Positions 17,050 through 26,451 of a stretch of 42,800 nt of DNA are shown here, piece after piece. Below the pieces are notes generated by a model. The model saw only the letters and a list, made by a program, of their open reading frames with translations. It searched no databases and was not told the DNA's origin. How positions within the stretch are numbered: the first letter of the stretch is position 1; the number at the start of each line of letters is the position of its first letter. This stretch comes from Candidatus Nealsoniibacteriota bacterium (GTDB taxonomy: Bacteria > Patescibacteriota > Minisyncoccia > Minisyncoccales > MHMH01): the NCBI GenBank assembly GCA_016181965.1, contig JACOYH010000006.1:1-42800 (forward strand). The letters are read 5' to 3'. Made by a program: the position numbers and the translations under genes.

Positions 17050-18685
17050 GTCGATTAAATTGGCCCCTTATTGAAAACCAGATATTCTGAATTTCTTTTG
17101 ATTTTAGGGAATATGATACGAGGAAATACACCAGAAAGCCAAGGGCGGCCGCGGCGGACGATTGTAGAAAAACACCTCCAAAAGTATTGGTGCGAACAAA
17201 GGGAGCGGCGGCTTGCAGAGCTAAATAAGTTGAGACGCCGGCTAAAGAGCTGGCCGCGAGTATTTTCTGCAATGAGCGGTAGACCTCTCGTAATCTTATC
17301 CTGCCTATTTTTTGGCGCAAGAAAAATACCAGTAAAACAAATTGAAAAACCGCCGCAATAGACAAGGCCAGCGGCAAGCCAATGACGCCAATGCTTGCTA
17401 TGTCTTGAAGTTTTAAAAAACCAATCAAAAAAGATTGAAATCCGTTTTCAAAAGAAAGCAGATTGACAAAAAGAAAGCTCAAAATCACATTCAGCCCCAT
17501 ACTAGCCAAACCAATTGCCACGGGAATTTTTGTATTATGCAAAGAGTAGAAAACCCTGGCTAAAAATGGCACCAAGCTGGCTGCAAATATACCGAAACAG
17601 AATATGCCGAGCGAGGCGGCGGTCAGCCGGGTGTCGGCCCAGCCGAACTCACCCGTACCCAAAATCAGTCGGACGATCTGAGCTCGCAAAAAAAACATAA
17701 TAACGCTTATTGGAATTATTAAAAAAAGTATCTGCCGGAAACTGTCGGAGAAATGGTCAACGAATTTTTCCTTGGTTCCGTTGACCCAAGCGCGAGACAT
17801 GGTTGGGAAAGCGGCTATGGCAAAGGAGGCCCCAACAATGCCGATCGGAAAATACTGAAGGTTGTTGGCAAAAGTGAAAATAGCGATGGAGCCGGCTGTC
17901 AAAGTAGAAGCGATGGCAGTAATGACTATTAAATTAATGTGGTAGCCAGCCGACCCGATGATTCGAGGCAACATCAGCTTGAAAATGCTTCGCAGGCCGG
18001 GCGAATTAAAATCAAGGAAAGCTGAATACCGAAAACCGGCAGAAAAAGCCGCTGGCGCCTGAATCAATAAATGAAGAATTGACCCCAAAATAACGCCGTA
18101 AACCAAACCAATCAAGCCGAAAAGAGGATACAAAAAAATAATGCCGAAGATAATGCCCATGTTATAAAAAATAGGCGCCAAGGCATAGGCAAGAAATCTG
18201 TCAAAATAGTGCAGAATACTCGAAAATACCGAAGACAGCCCGAAAAAAACCGGACTCAAAAACATAATTCTGGTTAAGGAAATGGCCAGCTCTTTTTGCT
18301 GTCCGTCAAAACCCGGAGCTATGAGGCCGATAAGCCAAGGCGTGACAATGGCCAGAGAACCGCAAGCTACTACCAGTAAAAGCAAAAAAGCATTGAGCAC
18401 GTTGCTGGCCAATTGCCAAGCCGCTTTCTCATTTTCGAGAAAATACTTGGAAAATACCGGAACAAAAACCGAGCCAATCCCGCCCAATACGATTATGCCA
18501 AAAACAAAATCGGGTATTCTGAAAGCGGCGAAATAAATATCCAACTGCTCGCTGGCCCCAAAGCTGCCCGCCAAGAGGCGATCGCGAAGCAAACCCAAGA
18601 GCCGGCTTATCAAAGCCGAGCCGCCCAGAATTACGGCGGCAAAAGTTATGCTCTGGCTTTTAGAACGAAAAATGCCACCAATCAT
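17039..18685 (-). CDS. murJ: Lipid II flippase MurJ (MviN-like)
   Basis: Polytopic; LGGSALISRLLGLLRDRLLAGSFGASEQLDIYFAAFRIPDFVF. Confidence 0.92.
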   Translation of the reverse strand: MIGGIFRSKSQSITFAAVILGGSALISRLLGLLRDRLLAGSFGASEQLDIYFAAFRIPDFVFGIIVLGGIGSVFVPVFSKYFLENEKAAWQLASNVLNAFLLLLVVACGSLAIVTPWLIGLIAPGFDGQQKELAISLTRIMFLSPVFFGLSSVFSSILHYFDRFLAYALAPIFYNMGIIFGIIFLYPLFGLIGLVYGVILGSILHLLIQAPAAFSAGFRYSAFLDFNSPGLRSIFKLMLPRIIGSAGYHINLIVITAIASTLTAGSIAIFTFANNLQYFPIGIVGASFAIAAFPTMSRAWVNGTKEKFVDHFSDSFRQILFLIIPISVIMFFLRAQIVRLILGTGEFGWADTRLTAASLGIFCFGIFAASLVPFLARVFYSLHNTKIPVAIGLASMGLNVILSFLFVNLLSFENGFQSFLIGFLKLQDIASIGVIGLPLALSIAAVFQFVLLVFFLRQKIGRIRLREVYRSLQKILAASSLAGVSTYLALQAAAPFVRTNTFGGVFLQSSAAAALGFLVYFLVSYSLKSKEIQNIWFSIRGQFNRHAK

Positions 18686-18750
18686 CGAATCTGCTTTATT
18701 CTACTACTAACTTTATAATTTTCCAAATATCTATAATGTATTCGAGGACT

Positions 18751-18799
18751 TTGCCGAGGACTGTCCTTGCCAGATTCTGGCAAGGACAGTCCTCGGCAA
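18751..18799. repeat. Palindromic element family F2, copy 1 (24-1-24)
   Basis: ttgccgaggactgtccttgccaga-t-tctggcaaggacagtcctcggcaa. Confidence 0.95.
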
Positions 18800-18858
18800 T
18801 TCGGACAGGGCAAGCGCAAAATATTGACAAAAATACTGAGATTTGTTAAAATATATTC

Positions 18859-19184
18859 GTCCCAGTAAATTGGGTGGTCGCCGGGCGCAGTATTGTGCCT
18901 GGAGGAAAGTCCGAACTCTCACTCCTCGCTCAAAGCGAGGGTTAAAATGGTAGCGGGTAACGCCCGTCGGGAGTAATCCCAGAGATGCGAACAGAGACGA
19001 GTCTCCGCCTTAGGTGGAGGGTGAAACGGCTAAATTCTTACCTGTGAGCAAGAGCAAGCCAAGGATTTCGTAATTTATGATGAGATCCTTGTGAAAGAGT
19101 AGCTCGCTTGATCCCGATGGCAACATCGAGGACAGATAGATGATCACACAAAAACAGAATTCGGCTTATAGATTTACTGGGACA
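18859..19184 (+). ncRNA. rnpB: RNase P RNA
   Basis: GGAGGAAAGTCCGAACTC, GGGTGAAACGGC, and complementary ends cccagtaaat...atttactggg. Confidence 0.9.
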
Positions 19185-19188
19185 ATAA

Positions 19189-19220
19189 AAAACACGACGG
19201 TCATTCGTCGTGTTTTTTTA
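19189..19220. terminator. Bidirectional intrinsic terminator shared by rnpB (+) and dinB (-)
   Basis: aaaaaacacgac-ggtcatt-cgtcgtgttttttt; U-tracts in both directions; the dinB stop lies in the loop. Confidence 0.85.
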
Positions 19221-20235
19221 TTTTTCCTATTCTTACGCCGACCAAGCGAATGAGTTTTGTATTTTCAACTATAAATTGCAGAAGCAATTTTTTCGCCTCG
19301 GCGCTAAGTTGCGGCGTCAGCTTAAATGTCTTTGATTTGGTATGGGTTTCAAAGCCCTGAAATCGGCAAACTACCGTGACTGTTCTAAATAAAAAATTGC
19401 CGCGAACGGCTTGGCCATAAACCTCTTTAATTAAATTTTCAAACACAGGGAAGATAATTTCGGGATCTCGCGTATCTTGCTCAAAGGTGTGTTCTGCCCC
19501 GATTGATTTGACTGTTTCTTCGGAAATCACCGTATCTTCGGCAATTCCCTTGGCTTTTTGGTAAATATTTTCGCCGGTCTTGCCAAGGACCTCTCTAAGT
19601 TTAATGGCGGGTATTTTCCTGATGTCTTTAATTCTCAAAGCGCCGAGTTGTCTCAATTTGATTGCGGTTTTTGGGCCGACTCCGGGTATCTTCTCTACGC
19701 CCATGGGGTCGAGAAAATCAATCACTTCGCTCGGCTTTATTGCCAAGAATCCATTTGGTTTTGCCTTGTTGGTTGCCATCTTGGCAACCATTTTGTTGGG
19801 CCCCAATCCGACAGTTGAAGTTAATTTTTCTTTTTTTAGAATTTCTTGTTTAAGACGTTGAGCTGTTTCTGTTGCTTTTTCCCAGCCCAAGCTGGTTAGG
19901 TCCAGAAAGGCCTCATCCAGAGAAACCACTTCCCATAGTGGCGAATATCTTTTAATTATTACCATCACTTTTTCTGAAGTCCTTTTATACAGTTCCATAT
20001 TAACCGGCAAAAAAATGGCTTCCGGGCAAGCCCGAAAAGCCATAGAAATGGGCAAAGCCGAGCGGATTCCGTATTTCCTTGCCTCGTAGTTGCAAGTAGA
20101 AACAACTCCCCTGCCCTTGCCAAATTTTGGCTCTGCCCCAACGACCACCGGCTTTCCCTTAAAACGCGGGTTCTCTCTTTCTTCAATCTGCGCAAAAAAA
20201 CAATCCATATCAATATGCATAATAATTCTACGCAT
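19201..20235 (-). CDS. dinB: DNA polymerase IV (Y-family)
   Basis: IIMHIDMDCFFAQIEERENP, VSTCNYEARKYGIRSALPISMA, VSLDEAFLDLT. Confidence 0.95.
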   Translation of the reverse strand: MRRIIMHIDMDCFFAQIEERENPRFKGKPVVVGAEPKFGKGRGVVSTCNYEARKYGIRSALPISMAFRACPEAIFLPVNMELYKRTSEKVMVIIKRYSPLWEVVSLDEAFLDLTSLGWEKATETAQRLKQEILKKEKLTSTVGLGPNKMVAKMATNKAKPNGFLAIKPSEVIDFLDPMGVEKIPGVGPKTAIKLRQLGALRIKDIRKIPAIKLREVLGKTGENIYQKAKGIAEDTVISEETVKSIGAEHTFEQDTRDPEIIFPVFENLIKEVYGQAVRGNFLFRTVTVVCRFQGFETHTKSKTFKLTPQLSAEAKKLLLQFIVENTKLIRLVGVRIGKIKKHDE

Positions 20236-20245
20236 GAGAGAAAGC

Positions 20246-20596
20246 TTACCGCTTAGTTAGGCCGGCAAAAACAAGAGAAACAGTTCCAGAAAGAATTGCG
20301 ATGTCGCGCACGGTAACAACATTAATGCCGGCTACCGTAAGCACCAGCAAAAGGTGCAGCGAACCCAAAAGAGCTGCCTGCCACGAGAGAAAATCAATAA
20401 GAAGCAAAAAGCCGATTACTAGGTCAAACACGGCAGTGCCAATCATTATTGTTTCAACGGGAAGCGGCAAAAGATTCGCTGCCCACGGCTGAATGAAGCC
20501 AGCCCAAGCCGCTGGATTTTGAAAAATCAAAATTCCTATCCAAAGAAAAGTTATGGCAGTGCCGATTCTTGCAATATGAAATGAAGCCCCTTTCAT
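20246..20596 (-). CDS. DoxX-like membrane protein
   Basis: Four hydrophobic segments; RIGTAITFLWIGILIFQNPAAWAGFIQPW pattern. Confidence 0.55.
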   Translation of the reverse strand: MKGASFHIARIGTAITFLWIGILIFQNPAAWAGFIQPWAANLLPLPVETIMIGTAVFDLVIGFLLLIDFLSWQAALLGSLHLLLVLTVAGINVVTVRDIAILSGTVSLVFAGLTKR

Positions 20597-21015
20597 GACG
20601 TAAGAAAATTATTAACAGCTAAAATAACTCCCATTAAAAAAATCGTAAGGGCTGACATAAGGCACCAGAAACACCACGCCTTTATAACCCTCCACTGCAA
20701 ATAGGTAAAAATTAGGGACATGAATAAGCCGGATGCCACTATTAACTTCATTAAGGAGTTTAGTATTTCAGCCAGCCCCGTTCCTATAACCAAGAAGGCA
20801 GTAATTGTCGCTACTGAAGCATTAAAAGCAAAACCCAGCACTTCGTTGGGAATACCAAAGAGTAAACTATTGTATTTGCTTTCCAGAACTGCATGGCAGG
20901 TTTCCTTATCTATTACGCAAATCGGCCTTTTCCCGGCTCTTCTTCGGCTGTAGAGATAAGCAGTCTCGCTAATGCCCAAAGCCGCCAGCGTAAAAATCAA
21001 AGCGTATATTGTCAT
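20593..21015 (-). CDS. VKOR-like thiol oxidoreductase membrane protein
   Basis: CVIDKETCHAVLESKYNSLLFGIPNEVLG and AWCFWCLMSAL (CxxC) pattern of the vitamin K epoxide reductase family. Confidence 0.75.
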   Translation of the reverse strand: MTIYALIFTLAALGISETAYLYSRRRAGKRPICVIDKETCHAVLESKYNSLLFGIPNEVLGFAFNASVATITAFLVIGTGLAEILNSLMKLIVASGLFMSLIFTYLQWRVIKAWCFWCLMSALTIFLMGVILAVNNFLTS

Positions 21016-21059
21016 ATAATGATTAATTTATTATAACAAAAAGTACGAGAAAATAAAAA

Positions 21060-21096
21060 GAAAGCCCCTAATGGAATTAAATTCCACAAGGGGCTC
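21060..21096 (-). terminator. Intrinsic terminator of the 21106..21297 gene
   Basis: Minus strand AGCCCCTtgTGGAATTtaATTCCAttAGGGGCTTTCTTTTT. Confidence 0.75.
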
Positions 21097-21105
21097 GGGG
21101 GAGGG

Positions 21106-21297
21106 TTACGGCTTCTCGCGGCCGATCCACTCCCTTTCTGTTGCTGTCATCTCCCGGCGAGTTGCCGGGGTACCCAGCTCAATTGTAGTTGAAACGATAC
21201 GGTCCTTGGTCCCATCGCTGTAGACCGGGCGGAACTCCGCTCGGCCATCCAGCGATGACCATTCGAGCTTCACAATGACTATTTTTTCTGCGGGCAT
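21106..21297 (-). CDS. Small protein of unknown function (63 aa)
   Basis: MPAEKIVIVKLEWSSLDGRAEFRPVYSDGTKD...; own promoter, SD and terminator. Confidence 0.65.
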   Translation of the reverse strand: MPAEKIVIVKLEWSSLDGRAEFRPVYSDGTKDRIVSTTIELGTPATRREMTATEREWIGREKP

Positions 21298-21935
21298 TGT
21301 TTTCTCCTCTCACTTCTTGTCTTTGGAACTACTGATAATATACCATAGTGCTCAAACTTTGTCAAGCTGGCGGGGGGGGGAAGCGCCTGAATGGCGCAGT
21401 AAAGTTCTTTCCATGAACCCACCCTCGTAGCGATATTACCTGCATTTTCGTGGTTATTATAGCCCCACGAAAATAGAAAGCGGTGCGGCACGATGCCAAC
21501 AAGTTGTTTAAGCTTTTCAAGATCGTCATCTACAAAAACATCAAGTCCATTCGCCGCTTCCCCCTTGCTGTTGCCATAGCCAACACTAATAATTTCAAGC
21601 GACAGTTTCTGATCTGCAACCCACTCTCTGGCAATTTTTGTTCCGTCATCGCCGCGCGAAGTTATTACGACGACAGTATGGCCATTGGCCATAAGCCGTG
21701 TAAGATAACGGAAAAGGCCCCTGACCGGTTTCAGCAGTAGAGCGCCGCCCTCCGTATCGTAGATTAGCTTCTGGAGAGTATCGTACTGCTCTGTTGTCAG
21801 ATACCCGGCCTCAAGCACTATTTTTTTTCTGAATTTCTCTGGGGGAATACTGACCCCGTAAAACTTCTTTGCGCCGTTCGCTTTAAGCTGTCCGCAATCT
21901 GCAATAACGCCGTCAAAATCAAGTCCTATCTTCAT
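21279..21935 (-). CDS. HAD-like hydrolase; C-terminus uncertain because of a C9 homopolymer
   Basis: KIGLDFDGVIADCGQ, VVVITSRGDDG, DVFVDDDLEKL. After QALPPP the frame crosses a promoter-like sequence. Confidence 0.7.
   Translation of the reverse strand: MKIGLDFDGVIADCGQLKANGAKKFYGVSIPPEKFRKKIVLEAGYLTTEQYDTLQKLIYDTEGGALLLKPVRGLFRYLTRLMANGHTVVVITSRGDDGTKIAREWVADQKLSLEIISVGYGNSKGEAANGLDVFVDDDLEKLKQLVGIVPHRFLFSWGYNNHENAGNIATRVGSWKELYCAIQALPPPASLTKFEHYGILSVVPKTRSERRKQCPQKK
21337..21365 (-). promoter_or_regulatory. Sigma70-type promoter, TTGACA-N17-TATATT with TGG extended -10
   Basis: Minus strand TTGACAAAGTTTGAGCACTATGGTATATT. Confidence 0.75.
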
Positions 21936-22024
21936 ATCTGGTCTCCCTTAGAGTAAATTGTGCATGTGCTAACGCAAGAATAGCTTTATAGCCCAAAACA
22001 ATCAAGAACTTATATTAGCTTTGC

Positions 22025-22100
22025 TGGTGCCCCCAGTAGGACTCGAACCTACAACCATCACCTTAAAAGGGTGTTGCTCTACCAATTGAGCTATGAGGGC
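22025..22100 (-). tRNA. tRNA-Lys (anticodon TTT), CCA encoded
   Basis: Minus strand GCCCTCATAGCTCAATTGGTAGAGCAACACCCTTTTAAGGTGATGGTTGTAGGTTCGAGTCCTACTGGGGGCACCA. Confidence 0.92.
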
Positions 22101-22141
22101 AAATTTTCTGTTATATTTTTAATAAATTCTCTGCCTATATC

Positions 22142-22239
22142 GCCTTAGAAAGTTTATCCGCCTTTGGCGGAGTGTTGCCTCGCCCATGGCGAGTAAATCT
22201 ACCAATTGACCTGCCCGCCGCAGGCGGGGCTATGAGGGC
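22142..22239 (-). pseudogene. Truncated tRNA-Lys 5' half interrupted by three ~19-nt palindromic inserts
   Basis: GCCCTCATAGC-[CCCGCCTGCGGCGGGCAGG]-TCAATTGGTAGA-[TTTACTCGCCATGGGCGAG]-GCAACAC-[TCCGCCAAAGGCGGATAAA]-CTTTCTAAGGC. Confidence 0.85.
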
Positions 22240-22258
22240 GCGATGGATGTATTATGCC

Positions 22259-23320
22259 TTACAAACCCTCTTTTTTCAAGTTTTCTAAAATCTCCTTTTG
22301 TTTTTTGCTGAGTTTTTTGGGTGTCTTTATAATCAACTCAACATACAGATTACCTCGCCCGTAGCCAGAAAAATGAGGAATACCTTTTCCGGAAATTTTA
22401 AGAACTTTTCCCGACTCTGTTCCGGCAGGAACACTCAAGGTCAAGGCCTTATCTTCAAGAGTTGGCACTTCTACCTCGCCGCCCAAGGCCGCTTGCGAAA
22501 AAGAAACGGGCAGTGAAACCAGCAAATCGTCTCCTTTTCTCGCAAACAGCGGGTGTTTTTTAACAGAAATCCTAATATACAAATCGCCGGCTTTGCCGCC
22601 TTTTCTTCCTGCTTCGCCGCGTCCCTCCATTTTAATTACCTGTCTCGCGTCTACGCCGGCCGGTATGAAAAATTTAACTTTTTCTTCTTCCTTGACCCTG
22701 CCCTCGCCCCGGCAAACATTGCATGGTTTTTCGGGCCTGTAACCTTCGCCGCCGCACTCGGGACAAACCCCGATCTGCGTGAAAGATCCAAAGGCAGTTC
22801 TTCTAATTTGTTGAACCTGACCCGTTCCGCGACAAGAAAAACATTCGTTTACTCTGGTGCCGGGTTCCGCGCCCTTTCCTTGGCACCTTGAACAAGCAAC
22901 CAATTTGGCCAAAGAAATTTCTTTCTCGTAGCCGCGGATGGTCTCCTCCAGCGCAATTTGCACATCAACCTCAATATCTCTCCCCTTTTTTAAGTCCTTT
23001 TTATTAACCTTTCCAAAGCCAAACATTTCTCCGAAAACATCGCCCAGATCAGAAAAATCAAACCCCTCAAATCCGCCTTGTCCGGGAAAACCCTCGAAGC
23101 CCCCGCCCGGCTGACCTTCAAAAACGCGGCCAAATTGGTCATATTGATTTCTTTTGTCTTGGTCGGCTAAAACCTGATAGGCCTCGTTGATTTCCTTAAA
23201 CTTTTTCTCATCGCCCCCCTTGTCGGGATGATGTTGATGAGCCAGTTTGCGATAGGCCTTCTTTATTTCGTCTGGAGAAGCGTCCTTAGACACCCCAAGA
23301 ATTTGGTAGTAATCCTTCAT
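22259..23320 (-). CDS. dnaJ: Chaperone DnaJ
   Basis: J-domain [36 protein letters not shown]; four CxxCxGxG-type zinc motifs. Confidence 0.96.
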   Translation of the reverse strand: MKDYYQILGVSKDASPDEIKKAYRKLAHQHHPDKGGDEKKFKEINEAYQVLADQDKRNQYDQFGRVFEGQPGGGFEGFPGQGGFEGFDFSDLGDVFGEMFGFGKVNKKDLKKGRDIEVDVQIALEETIRGYEKEISLAKLVACSRCQGKGAEPGTRVNECFSCRGTGQVQQIRRTAFGSFTQIGVCPECGGEGYRPEKPCNVCRGEGRVKEEEKVKFFIPAGVDARQVIKMEGRGEAGRKGGKAGDLYIRISVKKHPLFARKGDDLLVSLPVSFSQAALGGEVEVPTLEDKALTLSVPAGTESGKVLKISGKGIPHFSGYGRGNLYVELIIKTPKKLSKKQKEILENLKKEGL

Positions 23321-25189
23321 TTATTTTTCTTTGTACTCACCTTCTTCCGGCCCCTCTTGTCTTGAGTCGGTCGATGGGTCTTTCTTTTCTTTATACATCG
23401 CCGCGCCAACTTTTTGAATGGACTGCGAAAGCTCTTGTGTTTTTGCCTTAATTTCTTCGATATTATCACTTTCTTGAATTTTCTTTAAGGCATCCAGCTT
23501 TTCTTCAACATCTTTTTTGTCTTCAGCGGAAACCTTATCGCCTGCCTCTTTCATTGTTTTTTCTGCGGTGTAAATCAGATTGTCTGCCATGTGCTTTGTT
23601 TCTACGGCTTCTTTTTTCTTTTTATCTTCCTGCGCGTGCGCTTCCGCTTCCTTTTTCATCCTTTCAACTTCTTCTTTATCCAAACCGGTTGAACCCTCAA
23701 TTCTAATTGATTGTGATTTTCCCGACGCTTTATCTTTGGCGGTAACCGACAAAATGCCGTTGGCATCAATGTCAAAAGTCACTTCCACTTGAGGCACGCC
23801 GCGGGGAGCCGGCGGGATGCCGTCTAAAATAAACCTCCCCAAGGTTTTATTGTCTTGAGCCATGGACCGCTCGCCCTGCAAAACATGAATTTCCACTGCC
23901 GGCTGATTGTCGGCCGCTGTGGAAAAAACCTGCGTTTTGGCTGTCGGCACGGTTGTATTTTTGGCGATAAGCACGGTATTGACTTGTCCCAATGTTTCAA
24001 TGCCCAGAGACAGGGGGGTTACATCTAAAAGTAGAACGTCTTTTACATCGCCCTGTAAAATTCCCCCTTGGGCAGCCGCGCCCACGGCTACCACTTCATC
24101 GGGGTTAATGCCCTTGTGGGCTTCTTTGCCAAAAAGAATTTTAATTTCCTCTTGAATTTTGGGCATTCTTGTCTGTCCGCCAACCAGCACTATTTCATCA
24201 ATATCTTTGGTTTCCAATTTAGCTTCTTTGAGGGTCTGTTTAATCAGCGCTATGGACTTTTCAATGTAGTCGGCCACTAAACTCTCGAGCTTTGCCCGGC
24301 TCAATTTGTAGTAAAGATGTTTTGGCCCGGAATTGTCCGAAGTAATGAAGGGCAAATTTACTTCTGTTTCTAAAGCGGAAGAAAGCTCTATCTTGGCTTT
24401 TTCCGCCGCTTCCTTCAGCCGCTGCAATGAGAGTTGGTCTTTTGACAGGTCAATGCCCTGTTCTTTTCTGAATTCCTGAATCAACCATTCCATGACCCTC
24501 TGGTCAAAGTCCTCTCCGCCCAAATGAGTGTCGCCGCCAGTGGCTTTTACCTCAACGGTATCTTGGCCAACATCCAAAATGGAAATATCAAAAGTCCCGC
24601 CGCCGAAGTCGTAAACAATTATTCTTTGGTCATTTTTCTTGGTCAAACCGTATGCTAAAGCCGCGGCCGTCGGCTCATTGATAACTCTTCTCACTTTAAA
24701 TCCGGCGATTTCTCCGGCCACTTTAGTCGCCTTTCTTTGAGAGTCGTCAAAATACGCGGGGCAAGTGATAATTGCCTCTTCAATTGGCTCGCCTAAACGC
24801 GCCTCGGCATCGGCCTTGAGTTTTTGCAAAATCATGGCTGAAATCTCGGGAGGGGTGTACCAGTTGTCGCCCATTTTGACTTCTACACTGCCGTCTGCCG
24901 CCCGCTCGCGAATTTCATAGGGCAGCATTTTTTTGTCTTTCTGAACCTCTTGGTCAGAAAATTTGCGGCCGATCAATCTTTTAATGGAATAAACAGTATT
25001 TTGAGGATTGGTGATTTGCTGGCGTCTGGCAGTAATGCCAACAAGCCGTTCTGCGGTTTTTGTAATCGCGACAACCGAAGGCGTAGTTCGCGCGCCCTCC
25101 GAATTTTCAATTATTCTCGGATCGCCTGCTTCTATTGCCGCCATAGCGGAAAAAGTTGTGCCGAGATCTATTCCTAATATTTTTGCCAT
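23321..25189 (-). CDS. dnaK: Chaperone DnaK (Hsp70)
   Basis: [56 protein letters not shown]. Confidence 0.97.
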   Translation of the reverse strand: MAKILGIDLGTTFSAMAAIEAGDPRIIENSEGARTTPSVVAITKTAERLVGITARRQQITNPQNTVYSIKRLIGRKFSDQEVQKDKKMLPYEIRERAADGSVEVKMGDNWYTPPEISAMILQKLKADAEARLGEPIEEAIITCPAYFDDSQRKATKVAGEIAGFKVRRVINEPTAAALAYGLTKKNDQRIIVYDFGGGTFDISILDVGQDTVEVKATGGDTHLGGEDFDQRVMEWLIQEFRKEQGIDLSKDQLSLQRLKEAAEKAKIELSSALETEVNLPFITSDNSGPKHLYYKLSRAKLESLVADYIEKSIALIKQTLKEAKLETKDIDEIVLVGGQTRMPKIQEEIKILFGKEAHKGINPDEVVAVGAAAQGGILQGDVKDVLLLDVTPLSLGIETLGQVNTVLIAKNTTVPTAKTQVFSTAADNQPAVEIHVLQGERSMAQDNKTLGRFILDGIPPAPRGVPQVEVTFDIDANGILSVTAKDKASGKSQSIRIEGSTGLDKEEVERMKKEAEAHAQEDKKKKEAVETKHMADNLIYTAEKTMKEAGDKVSAEDKKDVEEKLDALKKIQESDNIEEIKAKTQELSQSIQKVGAAMYKEKKDPSTDSRQEGPEEGEYKEK

Positions 25190-25214
25190 AAATTTTTATT
25201 TCTTTTATATTATA

Positions 25215-25685
25215 TTAATGTTTAATAATTTTCACTTTGGCCGGACGGATAACCTTCCCCTGCATCATATAGCCGCCTTGCACCACCTCTGCGACTTTCC
25301 CGGGTTCTTTCCCCTCAACTTCAGCAACTACTTCGTGGAAATTAGGGTTGAAATCCTGATTTAAAGCCGTTATTTCTTCCACCTCAAACGATTTGAGCAA
25401 CTCCTTCATCTGCGCCCCTACCAGCAAAAGACCCTTGAAATACCTATCCGCCTTAAGGTCTTCCGGAGTTTCTGCCTCGGCTCTTTCAAAGGTATCCAAG
25501 ATAGGGAGGAACTTAAGCGCCAATTCTTCGGCGGCAAATCTGATAATTTGGCCCATTCTTGTTAATTCCTCTTTCTTATAATTAATCAGGTCGGCTTTAG
25601 CTCTCTGCCAACCAGCCAGGTATTCGTCCCGCGCCTTGCAACATTCGCCCAATTCGTCTAATTCGTTTTTTATTTCTTCTTCCAT
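25215..25685 (-). CDS. grpE: Nucleotide exchange factor GrpE
   Basis: RAKADLINYKKEE, NPNFHEVVAEV, VVQGGYMMQGKVIRPAKVKI. Confidence 0.93.
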   Translation of the reverse strand: MEEEIKNELDELGECCKARDEYLAGWQRAKADLINYKKEELTRMGQIIRFAAEELALKFLPILDTFERAEAETPEDLKADRYFKGLLLVGAQMKELLKSFEVEEITALNQDFNPNFHEVVAEVEGKEPGKVAEVVQGGYMMQGKVIRPAKVKIIKH

Positions 25686-26311
25686 ATTTTTTGCATTAAA
25701 TTAATGTTTCTATCATAACTCATTCTCTTGGGTCCTAAAATAGCAAAGACCCCGCCATCAAACCCAGATGCTATTATACTGAAATCCTGTATTTTTGAAA
25801 ACGGATTCTCTTTGCCAATATATACTTGGATTTCCGGAGTCATTATGTCATTAATATTCTCCTCGAGGTCGTCGATCATTCTAGCAAAAGCCGCGGCCAG
25901 CCCCGGCTCATTAAACTCCGGTTCTTCAAAGATGTCCTGCCATCCCTGTTTCCAAAAAATTTCATCATCGGCTGAATAGCCCAAAGCCAAGGCAGATGTC
26001 TCTTCAGATAAAAATCTAATGATCTCTTGTATTGGCGACTCCATGCGAATCTCTACTGGATTTCTTCTGCGCTTCAATAAACTATCTACAAAAAACCTGT
26101 AGCCCTTGTCAGTTGGCACGCGGCCGGCCGAAGTATGCGGTTGGCAAAGATAACCATCCTCAGTGAGTTTTTGCATTTCATTGCGGATAGTCGCGGAAGA
26201 AACATCAAGACATTTCTTTTTTTCCAGCAAATGCGAACTAACCGGCTGGGCCAGCTTGACGTATTCTCTGATAATTTCATCTAAAATATCCGCCTGTCTG
26301 TCGGTTATCAT
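25670..26311 (-). CDS. hrcA: Heat-inducible transcription repressor HrcA (short form)
   Basis: TDRQADILDEIIREYVKLAQPVSSHLL...SSATIRNEMQKLTEDGYLCQPHTSAGRVPTDKGYRFFVD. Confidence 0.92.
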   Translation of the reverse strand: MITDRQADILDEIIREYVKLAQPVSSHLLEKKKCLDVSSATIRNEMQKLTEDGYLCQPHTSAGRVPTDKGYRFFVDSLLKRRRNPVEIRMESPIQEIIRFLSEETSALALGYSADDEIFWKQGWQDIFEEPEFNEPGLAAAFARMIDDLEENINDIMTPEIQVYIGKENPFSKIQDFSIIASGFDGGVFAILGPKRMSYDRNINLMQKIWKKK

Positions 26312-26346
26312 AATCGTCTATATGTGTATACTCCATTGTAATAAAT

Positions 26347-26373
26347 TTAGCAATCTCCTGTCAAGAGTGCTAA
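26347..26373. promoter_or_regulatory. CIRCE operator overlapping the hrcA promoter
   Basis: ttagcaatc-N9-gagtgctaa; minus strand TTGACA lies in the 9-nt spacer, followed by N18-TACAAT. Confidence 0.9.
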
Positions 26374-26398
26374 CAGTCGGATATCTCGCCGTCTAGAG

Positions 26399-26450
26399 TT
26401 GGTTGAAGCCAGGCTCTAACCAAGCTTGGTTAGAGCCTGGCTTCAACCAA
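26399..26450. repeat. Palindromic element family F1, copy 2 (52-bp perfect palindrome)
   Basis: ttggttgaagccaggctctaaccaag/cttggttagagcctggcttcaaccaa. Confidence 0.95.
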
Positions 26451-26451
26451 A

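Noticed and set aside
18731-18922. 63-aa minus ORF over F2 copy 1 and the 5' end of rnpB
   Set aside because: Overlaps RNase P RNA and an inverted repeat. The peptide PRTVLARIWxGQSSA also appears in 26759..26965 only because both ORFs cross F2.
22148-22230. CRISPR-like short repeats near dnaJ
   Set aside because: Three hairpins are palindromic inserts in a tRNA fragment; no regular repeat-spacer pattern and no cas genes. No CRISPR array was found in the window.
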